This document shows, piece by piece, positions 1 through 7,595 of a DNA stretch of 64,000 nt. Source of the DNA: Pseudomonas sp. 8O. GTDB taxonomy: Bacteria; Pseudomonadota; Gammaproteobacteria; Pseudomonadales; Pseudomonadaceae. Below the pieces are notes generated by a model, which worked only from the letters and a program-made list of their open reading frames with translations, searched no databases and was not told where the DNA came from. The translations under genes were made by a program, and so were the position numbers. The stretch spans positions 101,371 to 165,370 of the forward strand of contig NZ_LR733263.1 of assembly GCF_902506495.1 (NCBI RefSeq). The letters run 5' to 3'. Position 1 is the stretch's first letter. Every line of letters starts with the position of its first letter.

Positions 1-576
1 ATCGCCACCGTGGGCTCGAAGTGGATGGGCGCGGGGCGCGGTTACAGTCTGCTCAACGGCGCGGTGTACGGCCTGGCGACCATGTTCGGTCTGATCGCCT
101 TCATCGCTGCGCTGATTCCTGTGGCGGTGGTGGCGCCGATTCTGGTGTTCGTCGGCATGTCGATGATCGCCACGGCGTTCAACAGCAACCACGCCCGTCA
201 TTACCCGGCGGTCGCGCTGGCGATGCTGCCGTATTTCGCCAACTACCTGATGACCCGTTTCAATCGGGGCGCACCCGAGGTGGTCGAGGGTATTTCCAGT
301 GCCATTGGTGCGTTGGGACAGGGTGCGATGTTCAGTGCCATTCTGCTCGGCGCCATGTGCGTGGCGGTGATCGACCGCCAGTTCCGCCAGGCCACTGTCT
401 TCGCTCTGGTGGCGGCCGGCATGGCCTTCGTCGGCCTGATGCATGCACCGAAGCTGGCCTGGTACGCCGCGCCGGACTTCGTCCACGGCTATCTGCTGAT
501 GGCGCTGTTCTTCGCCTGGTATGCCTGGCGCGGCGTGGAGCCGGCGGCGCCCGAGCGAGTGACCAGCGCCGACTGA
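1..576 (+). CDS. NCS2-type (xanthine/uracil family) permease, C-terminal part
   Basis: Inner-membrane nucleobase-type permease cut by the window start; the frame is open from base 1, so about 190 C-terminal residues remain. The visible part has long hydrophobic stretches (five or more likely membrane segments), a conserved polar GSKWMGAGRGYSLLNG segment at the edge, and a short hydrophilic tail. The pattern (a Gly-rich re-entrant segment, then paired helices rich in PVAVVAPILVF-type residues) resembles putative NCS2 permeases of Pseudomonas. The substrate cannot be told from this fragment. It converges with the Na/Pi transporter gene, with only one base between the two stop codons. Confidence 0.65.
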   Translation: MATVGSKWMGAGRGYSLLNGAVYGLATMFGLIAFIAALIPVAVVAPILVFVGMSMIATAFNSNHARHYPAVALAMLPYFANYLMTRFNRGAPEVVEGISSAIGALGQGAMFSAILLGAMCVAVIDRQFRQATVFALVAAGMAFVGLMHAPKLAWYAAPDFVHGYLLMALFFAWYAWRGVEPAAPERVTSAD

Positions 577-577
577 G

Positions 578-2218
578 TCACTCGCCACCTTCGAGCCTGA
601 GAGCACCCGTTTCCTGGCCCTCCAGCACCACATAGGCGCTGGCGCAGAACAGCGAGTTGAGGCGCTTCATGTCGGCGATCAGCTCCAGGTGCAGGGAGCT
701 GGTCTCGATGCTCTGCACCACCTGGCGCTGCAGCCGGCCGATATGAGCATGCGCCAGGCGGCGTTCCTGCGCGCGGAAGCGGCGTTTCTCGCGTAGCAGC
801 TGGCTGGCGCTGGCATGGTCGGCACTGAGAAAGACATTCAGGCCCAGGCGCAGGTTGGCCATCAGCTGGGTGTGCAGGTGAGTCAGCTCCTCCAGGCCCT
901 TTTCGGAAAACGCCCGGCGCTGTGCGGTTTTCTCATTCTGGATCTTGCCGAGCATGCGCTCGATCAGGTCCCCGGCCTGCTCAAGGTTCACCGCCAGCTC
1001 GAGAGTTTCCGCCCAGCGCCGCCTTTCATGCTCACTCATCGCTTCGCGCGGGATCTGCGCGAGGTACAGCTTGACTGCCCGACACAGGCTGGCGACATCG
1101 TCATTGAGGCTGCGCAACTCCTTGTTCAATGCGGGTTGGTTCTGTTCCAGCACTGGCTGCAGATGGCCGAGCATGGCCTCGATCTTGTCGCCCACGCGCA
1201 GGGTTTCACGCACGGCGTTGGCCAGCGCCAGGCTGGGCGTGGTCAGGGCCGTCGGATCGAGGTGGCGCGGTCGAGCGATGCCGCTGTCGTCAGCACGGTC
1301 CGGCAGCAGCCAGTTGCAGAAGCGCGCCATCAGCCCGACGCTGGGCAACATCAGCACGGCGCGCAGGCTGTTGTAGAGCAGGTGGAAAAAGATCACCAGC
1401 TCCGCCGGGCGCCAATTCAGGCTGTCCAGCCAGTCGGCCAGCGGCTGTAGCACGGGCAGCACCAGCACCAGCCCGATCAGCTTGTAGATCAGGCTGCCCA
1501 GCGCCACGCGACGCCCGGCAGGGTTTTGCAGACTGCTGGTAAGAAAGGCCAACAGGCCGCTGCCGATGTTGGCGCCAATCACCAGGCCGATCGCTACCGG
1601 CAGGCTGATCAGCCCGGCGCCGGCCAGGGTCGCGGTGAGCAGCACGGCGGCCAGGCTCGAGTAGGTGAGCAGGGCGAACAGCGCACCGACCAGTGCGTCG
1701 AGCAGCAGGTCGCCGGTCAGTGACGCGAACAGCACGCGAATCCCGCGTGCTTCGGTGATGGGCGTGGCGGCGGCGACGATCAGCTCCAGCGCCAGCAGCA
1801 TCAGGCCCAGGCCGATGGCGACGCGGCCGAGTTGGCCCGCGCGGGTCTGTCGACGCGAGAGAAAGAAGAGTACCCCGAGAAAGATCAGCAGCGGGCTGAG
1901 CCAACTGAGGTCGAGCGTCAGTACGCGGGCCATGAGCGCCGTACCGACGTCAGCTCCGAGCATGATCGCCAGGCCCGGCGCCAGCGCCATCAAGCCCTGG
2001 GCGACGAACGAGGTGACCAGCAAGGCTGTGGCGTTGCTGCTCTGCACCAGCGCCGTGACGCCGATGCCGGCGACGAACGCCAGCGGCCGGCGGCCGATGT
2101 TGTGGCTGAGTACCTTGCGCAACTGCGAGCCGAATACGCGCAGGATGCCGGTACGTACGATGTGTGTGCCCCAGACCAACAGAGCAATGGCTGACAGCAA
2201 ATGCAGCAGGGTCAGCAT
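578..2218 (-). CDS. Na/Pi cotransporter family protein with PhoU-like tail
   Basis: Inner-membrane sodium-phosphate symporter-like protein of 546 residues. About the first 310 residues hold two Na/Pi cotransporter repeats with the typical QSSNATALL and GANIGSGL motifs in hydrophobic segments. Residues from about 330 form a helical PhoU-like cytoplasmic domain. This architecture is that of the bacterial NptA/YjbB group, which moves phosphate (export is reported for E. coli YjbB). The ATG at 2218 has an AGGGGG ribosome site eight bases upstream. It is transcribed alone, convergent with the permease. No Pho box was found in the 87-bp upstream gap. Confidence 0.85.
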   Translation of the reverse strand: MLTLLHLLSAIALLVWGTHIVRTGILRVFGSQLRKVLSHNIGRRPLAFVAGIGVTALVQSSNATALLVTSFVAQGLMALAPGLAIMLGADVGTALMARVLTLDLSWLSPLLIFLGVLFFLSRRQTRAGQLGRVAIGLGLMLLALELIVAAATPITEARGIRVLFASLTGDLLLDALVGALFALLTYSSLAAVLLTATLAGAGLISLPVAIGLVIGANIGSGLLAFLTSSLQNPAGRRVALGSLIYKLIGLVLVLPVLQPLADWLDSLNWRPAELVIFFHLLYNSLRAVLMLPSVGLMARFCNWLLPDRADDSGIARPRHLDPTALTTPSLALANAVRETLRVGDKIEAMLGHLQPVLEQNQPALNKELRSLNDDVASLCRAVKLYLAQIPREAMSEHERRRWAETLELAVNLEQAGDLIERMLGKIQNEKTAQRRAFSEKGLEELTHLHTQLMANLRLGLNVFLSADHASASQLLREKRRFRAQERRLAHAHIGRLQRQVVQSIETSSLHLELIADMKRLNSLFCASAYVVLEGQETGALRLEGGE

Positions 2219-2305
2219 GAATCGGCCCCCTGAAAGACGGCCGATGAGGAGTTATGGTTTCGGCCTGTATAGATGAGCATCGGCCGAAATCACTGATAAA
2301 GCCAG

Positions 2306-3436
2306 TCAGCCGTCGCGCAGCACCTTGAGTTCGGCGTCGTCTGCAGAGAACCCGCGCTCGAGCTTGAACTTGAGGCTGAGGTCGGTCCGCGAGTCGGCGA
2401 ACTTGAGCGCTTCGGCCAGGCTGATACGGCCGGCTTCGAGCAGGGCGAACAGGTGCTGGTCGAAGGTCTGCAGACCTTGCTCAGCTGCCCGCGCCGTGGC
2501 TTCGCGCAACGCCTCCAGTTCATCGCGCTGGATCAGATCGCGGATATAGGGCGTACCCAGCATCAGCTCCACCGCTACCACGCGTTTTTGCGCGATGCCC
2601 GGCACCAGGCGCTGTCCGATCACCGCGAGCAGGTTGTGCGCCACGTCGGCCAGCACCTGCGTGCGGGCTTCGTCGGGGAAGAAGCGGGCGATACGCTCGA
2701 TGGCGTGGCTGCTGCTGGTGGCATGCAGCGTAGCCACGCACAGGTGACCGGTTTCGGCGTAATGCAGCGCGTGCTGCATGGTGGCAGCATCGCGGATCTC
2801 ACCGAGCATGATCACATCCGGCGCCTCGCGCAGCACGTTGCGCAGGGCATCGCCGAAGCTGTGGGTATCGAGGCCGACCTCACGCTGGTCGATGATCGAG
2901 CGCTGATGGCTGTGGAGGAACTCGATGGGGTCTTCGATGCAGACGATATGCCCGCTCTTGTGCCGATTACGGAAATCCAGCATCGCCGCCAGGGTGGTGG
3001 ACTTGCCTGAGCCGGCCGCGCCGGTAACCAGGATCAACCCGCGATCCTGCATGGCCAGCTTCTCCAGCATTTTCGGCAGACCGAGCGCCTCGAAGCTGGG
3101 AATCTGGCTCTTGATCAGGCGCACCACCATGGCTACTTCGCCGCGCTGGTAGTAGAGGTTGACCCGATAACGTCCAGCGCCCTGCAGACTGACCGCCAGA
3201 TTCATCTCCAGATCGCGCTCGAACTCGGTGACCTGCTTCTGGGTCATCAACTGATAGGCCAGCTGTTGCACCTCGCCGGCCTTCATGATGCGCTGACCCA
3301 CCGGCTGGCTGTGTCCTTCCACTTTCATGTGCGGCGGTGCGCCGACGCTGAAGAACAGGTCCGAGCCGCCGTGCTGGTGGATCAGTTGCAGGTAGGGGAA
3401 AACGTCAGGCTGATCGTTGGCGTTGGTGTCATTCAT
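2306..3436 (-). CDS. PilT/PilU-family type IV pilus ATPase (PilU-like paralogue)
   Basis: Cytoplasmic hexameric ATPase of the pilus-retraction family, 376 residues. Walker A is GAAGSGKST at residues 139-147, Walker B VIMLGE at 208-213, and the His box HLCVATLHA follows at 231-239. The N-terminal QHGGSDLFFSVGAPP segment and the SGHIVCIEDPIEF and YAETGHLC stretches are closer to PilU than PilT. The ATG at 3436 was chosen because the N-terminus then aligns with PilU; the frame stays open 57 codons further upstream without family likeness. The normal Pseudomonas pilT-pilU pair lies next to the proC/yggS region, which is absent here, so this is probably an extra, stand-alone paralogue. Its role in twitching is unknown. 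Confidence 0.85.
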   Translation of the reverse strand: MNDTNANDQPDVFPYLQLIHQHGGSDLFFSVGAPPHMKVEGHSQPVGQRIMKAGEVQQLAYQLMTQKQVTEFERDLEMNLAVSLQGAGRYRVNLYYQRGEVAMVVRLIKSQIPSFEALGLPKMLEKLAMQDRGLILVTGAAGSGKSTTLAAMLDFRNRHKSGHIVCIEDPIEFLHSHQRSIIDQREVGLDTHSFGDALRNVLREAPDVIMLGEIRDAATMQHALHYAETGHLCVATLHATSSSHAIERIARFFPDEARTQVLADVAHNLLAVIGQRLVPGIAQKRVVAVELMLGTPYIRDLIQRDELEALREATARAAEQGLQTFDQHLFALLEAGRISLAEALKFADSRTDLSLKFKLERGFSADDAELKVLRDG

Positions 3437-3625
3437 CGATGTGCCGCACCTCGTTCGCTTTGCGGCAAGAATAGACGGCGTCTTGCCCTGTCTGTTGCTT
3501 CGTATCAAGAGAACAGGACGAATTGTCGCCCTATAGCCTGGTTGCACTGGACAGGCGTGCTTGTGAGAGCAAGAGTCAATGATCAGGGGGCAGGAAGGCG
3601 ATTGCACGCCAGTGACTGGAGATCG

Positions 3626-4366
3626 ATGGTGGGATTATGGGGGGCGGCTCTGCTGAGTCTGCTGTTGTGCGCATCGGCGCGAGCCGAGGTGTTGCACCTG
3701 GCTACGGGCGATGACTATGCGCCGTTCACTGGCAAGGCATTGCCCGGTCAGGGCATGCTCACCCAGGTGGTGCGTGCGGCGCTGGCCGAGCAGGGTTCGG
3801 CAATCACACTCGACTGGCTACCCTGGAACCGCGGTTACCTGAAGGCCAGGCGCGTTGAGTACGACGCCACCTTTCCCTACGTCCGTTCTGCAGAGCGCGA
3901 GGCGGAATTTCTCTATTCGGCGCCCATCTATGTGGCCGAGCAGTACATCTTCAGCCGGGCCGGAGATCACATCGAACTCGATGATCTGCCGACCGTGAGC
4001 GGCCGCCGCCTTTGCTATCCCCTGGGTTGGCAGCCGCCGGTAGCTATCCAGCAGCTGATTGATCAGGGCGTGCTGCATCGTCACTCTCCGCTCGGTCTGC
4101 AGGAATGCGCGCGGCTGTTGCTATTGCAACGCGATGATCTGTTTGTCGCTGATCGCAATCTGGGCGATAGCGCGCTGCGATCTACCGGCGCCGAACTGAG
4201 CAAGTTTCATCGTTCGCAGACGGCGTTTCAGAGCAATACGCTGCACTTCATCGTCTCCCGACAGCATCCGCGCGCTGCAGAGTTGATCGAGCGCTTCAAT
4301 CGTGGCCTCGAAGCACTCAAGACGAGCGGCGAATATCAGCGGTTGATCGAGAGCTACGTGGAGTAG
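3626..4366 (+). CDS. Periplasmic solute-binding (SBP_bac_3-like) protein
   Basis: Secreted protein of 246 residues with a hydrophobic signal peptide (cleavage probably after ARA near residue 20) followed by EVLHLATGDDYAPFTG, a typical start of the family 3 extracellular solute-binding fold. The middle (LDWLPWNRGYLKA, FPYVRSAEREAEFLYSAPIY) matches the group of Pseudomonas amino-acid-binding-like proteins not linked to an ABC transporter. The ATG at 3626 has GGAGA upstream. It is divergent from the PilU-like gene with a 189-bp shared upstream region. No permease or ATPase gene is adjacent, so the ligand and partner are unknown; a sensory or solitary binding role is possible. Confidence 0.75.
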   Translation: MVGLWGAALLSLLLCASARAEVLHLATGDDYAPFTGKALPGQGMLTQVVRAALAEQGSAITLDWLPWNRGYLKARRVEYDATFPYVRSAEREAEFLYSAPIYVAEQYIFSRAGDHIELDDLPTVSGRRLCYPLGWQPPVAIQQLIDQGVLHRHSPLGLQECARLLLLQRDDLFVADRNLGDSALRSTGAELSKFHRSQTAFQSNTLHFIVSRQHPRAAELIERFNRGLEALKTSGEYQRLIESYVE

Positions 4367-4374
4367 CGGGCCAG

Positions 4375-5280
4375 TCAGGCTAGCAACATCATGATCGCCA
4401 CCAGGCTGCCCGCTGCCAGTAGCGTTTGCAGGGTGATGATGCCGGCCATCAGTTGGCTGTCGCCGCCGAGCTGGCGGGTCAGTACGTAGGCGGTCGGTGC
4501 GGTCGGCAGGGCGAAGAACAGCACCAACACTGCGCTTTCCATTGCCGGCAGCGCCAGCGCCCAGGCTACGCCCCAGGCCAGCAGCGGCATTGCCAGCAGG
4601 CGCAGCGCGCTGTTCCAGGTCAGCGCAGGGATTTCTCCGCCCAGCTGTTCGGGCTTGAGTGCCGCGCCAACGCAGAGCAGGCCCAGCGGCAGGCTGGCTG
4701 CAGCGAGCAGGCTGAGCAGGCGCTCGGTGCCGCCTGGCAGGCCGATGCCCGTGAGGTTGAACAGCGCGCCGCCGACGCAGGCGAGGATCAGTGGATTCTT
4801 GATGATCGGCAGCAGCAGGCTGCGCGCGCTGACGCCACGTTCGGCAGTCAGCGACCACACCGACAGCACGTTCACCGTCGGCACCATCAAGGCCAGCATC
4901 AGCGCGGCGAGGGTCAGGCCTTCCTGGCCAAACAGGCTACCGACCGCAGCCAGGCCCAGGTAGGTGTTGAAGCGCAGGATGCCCTGGGTGAAGGCGCCAA
5001 AACGCCCGGCGGGCCAGCCACGCAGACGACGTACCAGCAGCAGCGTCAGCCAGGCAATGCCCAGGCCGAGCAGCACTGCCAGCGCCAGGCGCGGCAAGGC
5101 CGGGTTGTTCAGCGGCGCACGGGCCAGGCTGGAGAACAGCAGGGCAGGGAACAGAATGAAGTAATTGAGGCGCTCGGCGCCTGGCCAGAAAGCTTCGCTG
5201 GGGAACTCGCGCAGGCGTAGCCAGTAGCCGGCGACTATCATGGCGAACAGCGGCCACAAGGCCAGCAACAGGTCTATCAC
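4375..5280 (-). CDS. AEC-family transporter (auxin efflux carrier-like)
   Basis: Inner-membrane carrier of 301 residues with about ten hydrophobic segments, beginning IDLLLALWPLFAMIVAGYWL and containing the PTVNVLSVW and IIKNPLILACVGG motifs usual in bacterial AEC (PF03547) proteins. The GTG start at 5280 puts a GGGG ribosome site at suitable spacing and gives the normal family length; the open frame extends upstream into Pro/Arg-rich non-membrane sequence that I excluded. The gene is convergent with the solute-binding protein. The substrate (organic acids or amino acids in known members) cannot be assigned. Confidence 0.8.
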   Translation of the reverse strand: MIDLLLALWPLFAMIVAGYWLRLREFPSEAFWPGAERLNYFILFPALLFSSLARAPLNNPALPRLALAVLLGLGIAWLTLLLVRRLRGWPAGRFGAFTQGILRFNTYLGLAAVGSLFGQEGLTLAALMLALMVPTVNVLSVWSLTAERGVSARSLLLPIIKNPLILACVGGALFNLTGIGLPGGTERLLSLLAAASLPLGLLCVGAALKPEQLGGEIPALTWNSALRLLAMPLLAWGVAWALALPAMESAVLVLFFALPTAPTAYVLTRQLGGDSQLMAGIITLQTLLAAGSLVAIMMLLA

Positions 5281-5348
5281 GGCAACCCCCGATGGTGGTG
5301 AGCGCCCATCTTGGTCAGCGGCGCGGGGCAATGCAAGGCGGAGGCAGG

Positions 5349-5753
5349 ATGAAGGTCGAACATCAGGGCGGCTGCCAGTGCGGCGCACTGCGCTATCGGG
5401 TCGATGCGCCGCTGACGGACATCGCTCATTGTCATTGCTCGATCTGTAGGCGCAGCAGCGGCGGCATTCTCACCACCTGGGTCACGGTGCCGCGCCAGGC
5501 ATTTCACTGGCTGCGCGGCACGCCGAAGGCTTTCGCCTCATCGGCCAGCTGCACGCGCTACTTCTGTGGTGACTGCGGCGCGCATCTGACGTTGTTCACT
5601 TCGCTCAGCCCGAACACGCTGGATGTGACCGTCGCCACGCTGGACGAACCGGAGCAGGCCCCGGCGGATCGACATATCTGGGTAGGCAGTCGGCTGCCTT
5701 GGCTGCGATTGGACGAGCAATTGCCACGAGAAGACGAAGAGGACATTCCGTGA
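5349..5753 (+). CDS. GFA-fold (Mss4-like) zinc protein
   Basis: A 134-residue protein of the glutathione-dependent formaldehyde-activating (GFA/CENP-V) family. It shows the zinc-ligand pattern: GGCQCGALRY near residue 8, CHCSICRRSSGG near residue 32, and YFCGDCGAHL near residue 74. These proteins bind one or two zinc ions; enzymatic formaldehyde adduct formation is established only for a few members, so only the fold is assigned. The ATG at 5349 has GGAGG shortly upstream; an earlier in-frame codon gives an extension without likeness. It is divergent from the AEC gene. Confidence 0.85.
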   Translation: MKVEHQGGCQCGALRYRVDAPLTDIAHCHCSICRRSSGGILTTWVTVPRQAFHWLRGTPKAFASSASCTRYFCGDCGAHLTLFTSLSPNTLDVTVATLDEPEQAPADRHIWVGSRLPWLRLDEQLPREDEEDIP

Positions 5754-5812
5754 GCAGGTAGCTTTCGGGTTGAGTGCCACTATTTTGATGTCAAATTCTT
5801 GTTTGCTTTGCT

Positions 5813-5828
5813 TGTGAGCTGTGTCACA
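5813..5828. promoter_or_regulatory. Candidate Vfr/CRP binding site
   Basis: TGTGA (5813-5817), six bases, TCACA (5824-5828): an exact match to the CRP/Vfr half-site consensus and spacing. It lies 32 bases upstream of the GTG start of the CHASE2 gene in a 107-bp intergenic region that is AT-richer than its surroundings. I infer cAMP-Vfr control of the three-gene operon. No clear -35/-10 pair was seen, so activation cannot be distinguished from repression. Confidence 0.55.
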
Positions 5829-5860
5829 TTTCTGCGCCAAGCTATATCAAGGATGTTCTT

Positions 5861-7213
5861 GTGCTTTCAGGGATGCGCCTCAGGCAAATTTTTCTTGCTC
5901 CATTGCTCAACAAACCTGGCGCTGTTCTGGGTTTGCTGTTGATGCTCTTCGTCGCGTTCTTCAATCCGTTCGGTCTGCGCGATGCCTCCGACCGTCATAG
6001 CGAAACCTGGCTGTTGCGCATGCTGGCGCCTTTCTACCCTGAGGCTGGGCAGGAAGACGTGGTAGTGGTGCTGATCGATGATCAGGCGCTGACAGATCTG
6101 GGTGCTAGCTGGCCGTTGCGTTATGGCGAGCAGGCGCGCCTGTTGCGGCAGTTGCTCAGCTATCAGCCCAGGTCACTATTCGTTGACCTGCTATATACCC
6201 AGCGACGTTACGACGGCGGTCCCACCGAGAGCCTGCAGCGGGTCTTGAGCAGCTTTCGCGAGCAGGGCGTGCCGCTGATTCTTGCCGATTACCACGATGC
6301 GCAGGGCCGCTCTTTGGTATTGCCCGAATTCGCCGCCATGGCGAACACCGCTCCGACCCATTGGAGCGGCTATGGCGAGCACTATCCGCTACTTTTGCCA
6401 AGCCCGCAGGGGACACTGCGCACGCCTGCGTTGCAGTTGTACCAGGCGGCTTGCCTGGAGTGGGACTGCCCGCAGGAAGGCTTCGATGCACCGCTGTTGG
6501 TGCGCTGGGGTTACTGGAGCGACGCGGGTATGCAGGACTTCGTCGACCTGACCGGTTGTGATGTGCGTGGGCAGCGGGGGGATTGGGGGCAGGTGTTCAG
6601 TATGCTGGCCGCCGATGCATTCCGTTCGCAGCGCATCGCCAGTGAGGTTGAGCGACCACAGCCTTGTCCCTACACCCGCACCCTGTATGCCAATCAGTTG
6701 CGTGACCCGAGTGTCGCCGAAGTCTTGCGTGGCAAGCATGTGCTGTTGGGGGCGCATATCCGCGGCATCCCGGATTTTGTCAGCAGCCCGGTGCAGGGGC
6801 TGTTGCCGGGCGTATACGTGCATGCGATGGCTCTGGACAACCTGCTGACGCAGGGACACAGCTACTGGCGAGCGGCGCCAGATGGTTGGCTTGGTATCAG
6901 TTTGAGCGACTGGCTGGAGATCGCCTTGCTGCTGCTGGCGGGCTTGGTGGCGCTCTGGATTCCGTCACAACCACCAGCCAAGGGTGGGCGCCTCTATCGC
7001 TGTGCGAGCCATTACCTGTTCTGGTTCGTTCTGCTCAGCAGTCTCGCATTGCTGATCAGTTTCTATCTCGCGCGCTGGCTGCATATCGCGCCATTCGACT
7101 GGCTGGGACTGCTGCTGATGATCGGCCTGTTCTACGCCTACCTGGGGGAGGCCAGGGTTGCCGAGTGGTGGCACCAGCGCAGGGGTCGCACGTCAACTGA
7201 AAGGGAGATCTAG
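5861..7213 (+). CDS. CHASE2-domain membrane protein without output domain
   Basis: A 450-residue protein. One membrane segment (about residues 20-38) is followed by a periplasmic CHASE2 sensor domain (DVVVVLIDDQALTDLG, SLFVDLLYTQRR, and a closing GVYVHAMALDNLL) up to about residue 330, then a cluster of three C-terminal membrane segments. CHASE2 is an extracytoplasmic sensory module normally joined to a cyclase or kinase; here no output domain follows the last helix. The GTG start at 5861 has AAGGA at suitable spacing; an ATG four codons on is the alternative. It is the first gene of an operon with the small secreted protein and the M48 lipoprotein, so it may sense the envelope state for them. 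Confidence 0.8.
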   Translation: MLSGMRLRQIFLAPLLNKPGAVLGLLLMLFVAFFNPFGLRDASDRHSETWLLRMLAPFYPEAGQEDVVVVLIDDQALTDLGASWPLRYGEQARLLRQLLSYQPRSLFVDLLYTQRRYDGGPTESLQRVLSSFREQGVPLILADYHDAQGRSLVLPEFAAMANTAPTHWSGYGEHYPLLLPSPQGTLRTPALQLYQAACLEWDCPQEGFDAPLLVRWGYWSDAGMQDFVDLTGCDVRGQRGDWGQVFSMLAADAFRSQRIASEVERPQPCPYTRTLYANQLRDPSVAEVLRGKHVLLGAHIRGIPDFVSSPVQGLLPGVYVHAMALDNLLTQGHSYWRAAPDGWLGISLSDWLEIALLLLAGLVALWIPSQPPAKGGRLYRCASHYLFWFVLLSSLALLISFYLARWLHIAPFDWLGLLLMIGLFYAYLGEARVAEWWHQRRGRTSTEREI

Positions 7214-7215
7214 CA

Positions 7216-7581
7216 ATGTTCAGAGCCACAGTATTCGGGCTGTTGCTGTGTAGCGTGTCGGCATGGGCGCAGGAGCCGCTGAAAATTATCGGTTACCCGT
7301 TGGAAAAGGTCGCGCTGTATGACGAACAGGGCGAGTTTCTCGGCGATATGAGTCGTGATCAGCTCCCTGTTCCAGACGTGCAGGTGATCAGCTTCAGCGA
7401 AGCCAAGAACCTGCTGCTGATCGCCGTTGGTGAGCGCCAGGTCTGGCTTGATCCGCTGGATGTGAAACTCAATCACGGTAAGACAGTTGCCTTCGATTGC
7501 CGCAAGGTCGCCGAGACCAGCCTTCTGGCAGACAGCAAGACCAATGCGGTGATGGGCTATTCGAAGGCCTGCGGCAAGTGA
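7216..7581 (+). CDS. Small secreted protein of the CHASE2-M48 operon
   Basis: A 121-residue protein with a clear signal peptide (cleavage probably after AWA at residue 18, before QEP). The mature part, about 103 residues, has two cysteines (FDCRK and SKACGK) that could form a disulfide, and no family I can name. It starts two bases after the CHASE2 stop, with GGGAGA as the ribosome site, and is followed 14 bases later by the M48 lipoprotein gene. Co-transcription is therefore very likely and a periplasmic partner role is inferred. Confidence 0.7.
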   Translation: MFRATVFGLLLCSVSAWAQEPLKIIGYPLEKVALYDEQGEFLGDMSRDQLPVPDVQVISFSEAKNLLLIAVGERQVWLDPLDVKLNHGKTVAFDCRKVAETSLLADSKTNAVMGYSKACGK

Positions 7582-7595
7582 ATCAGGGAGTATTC

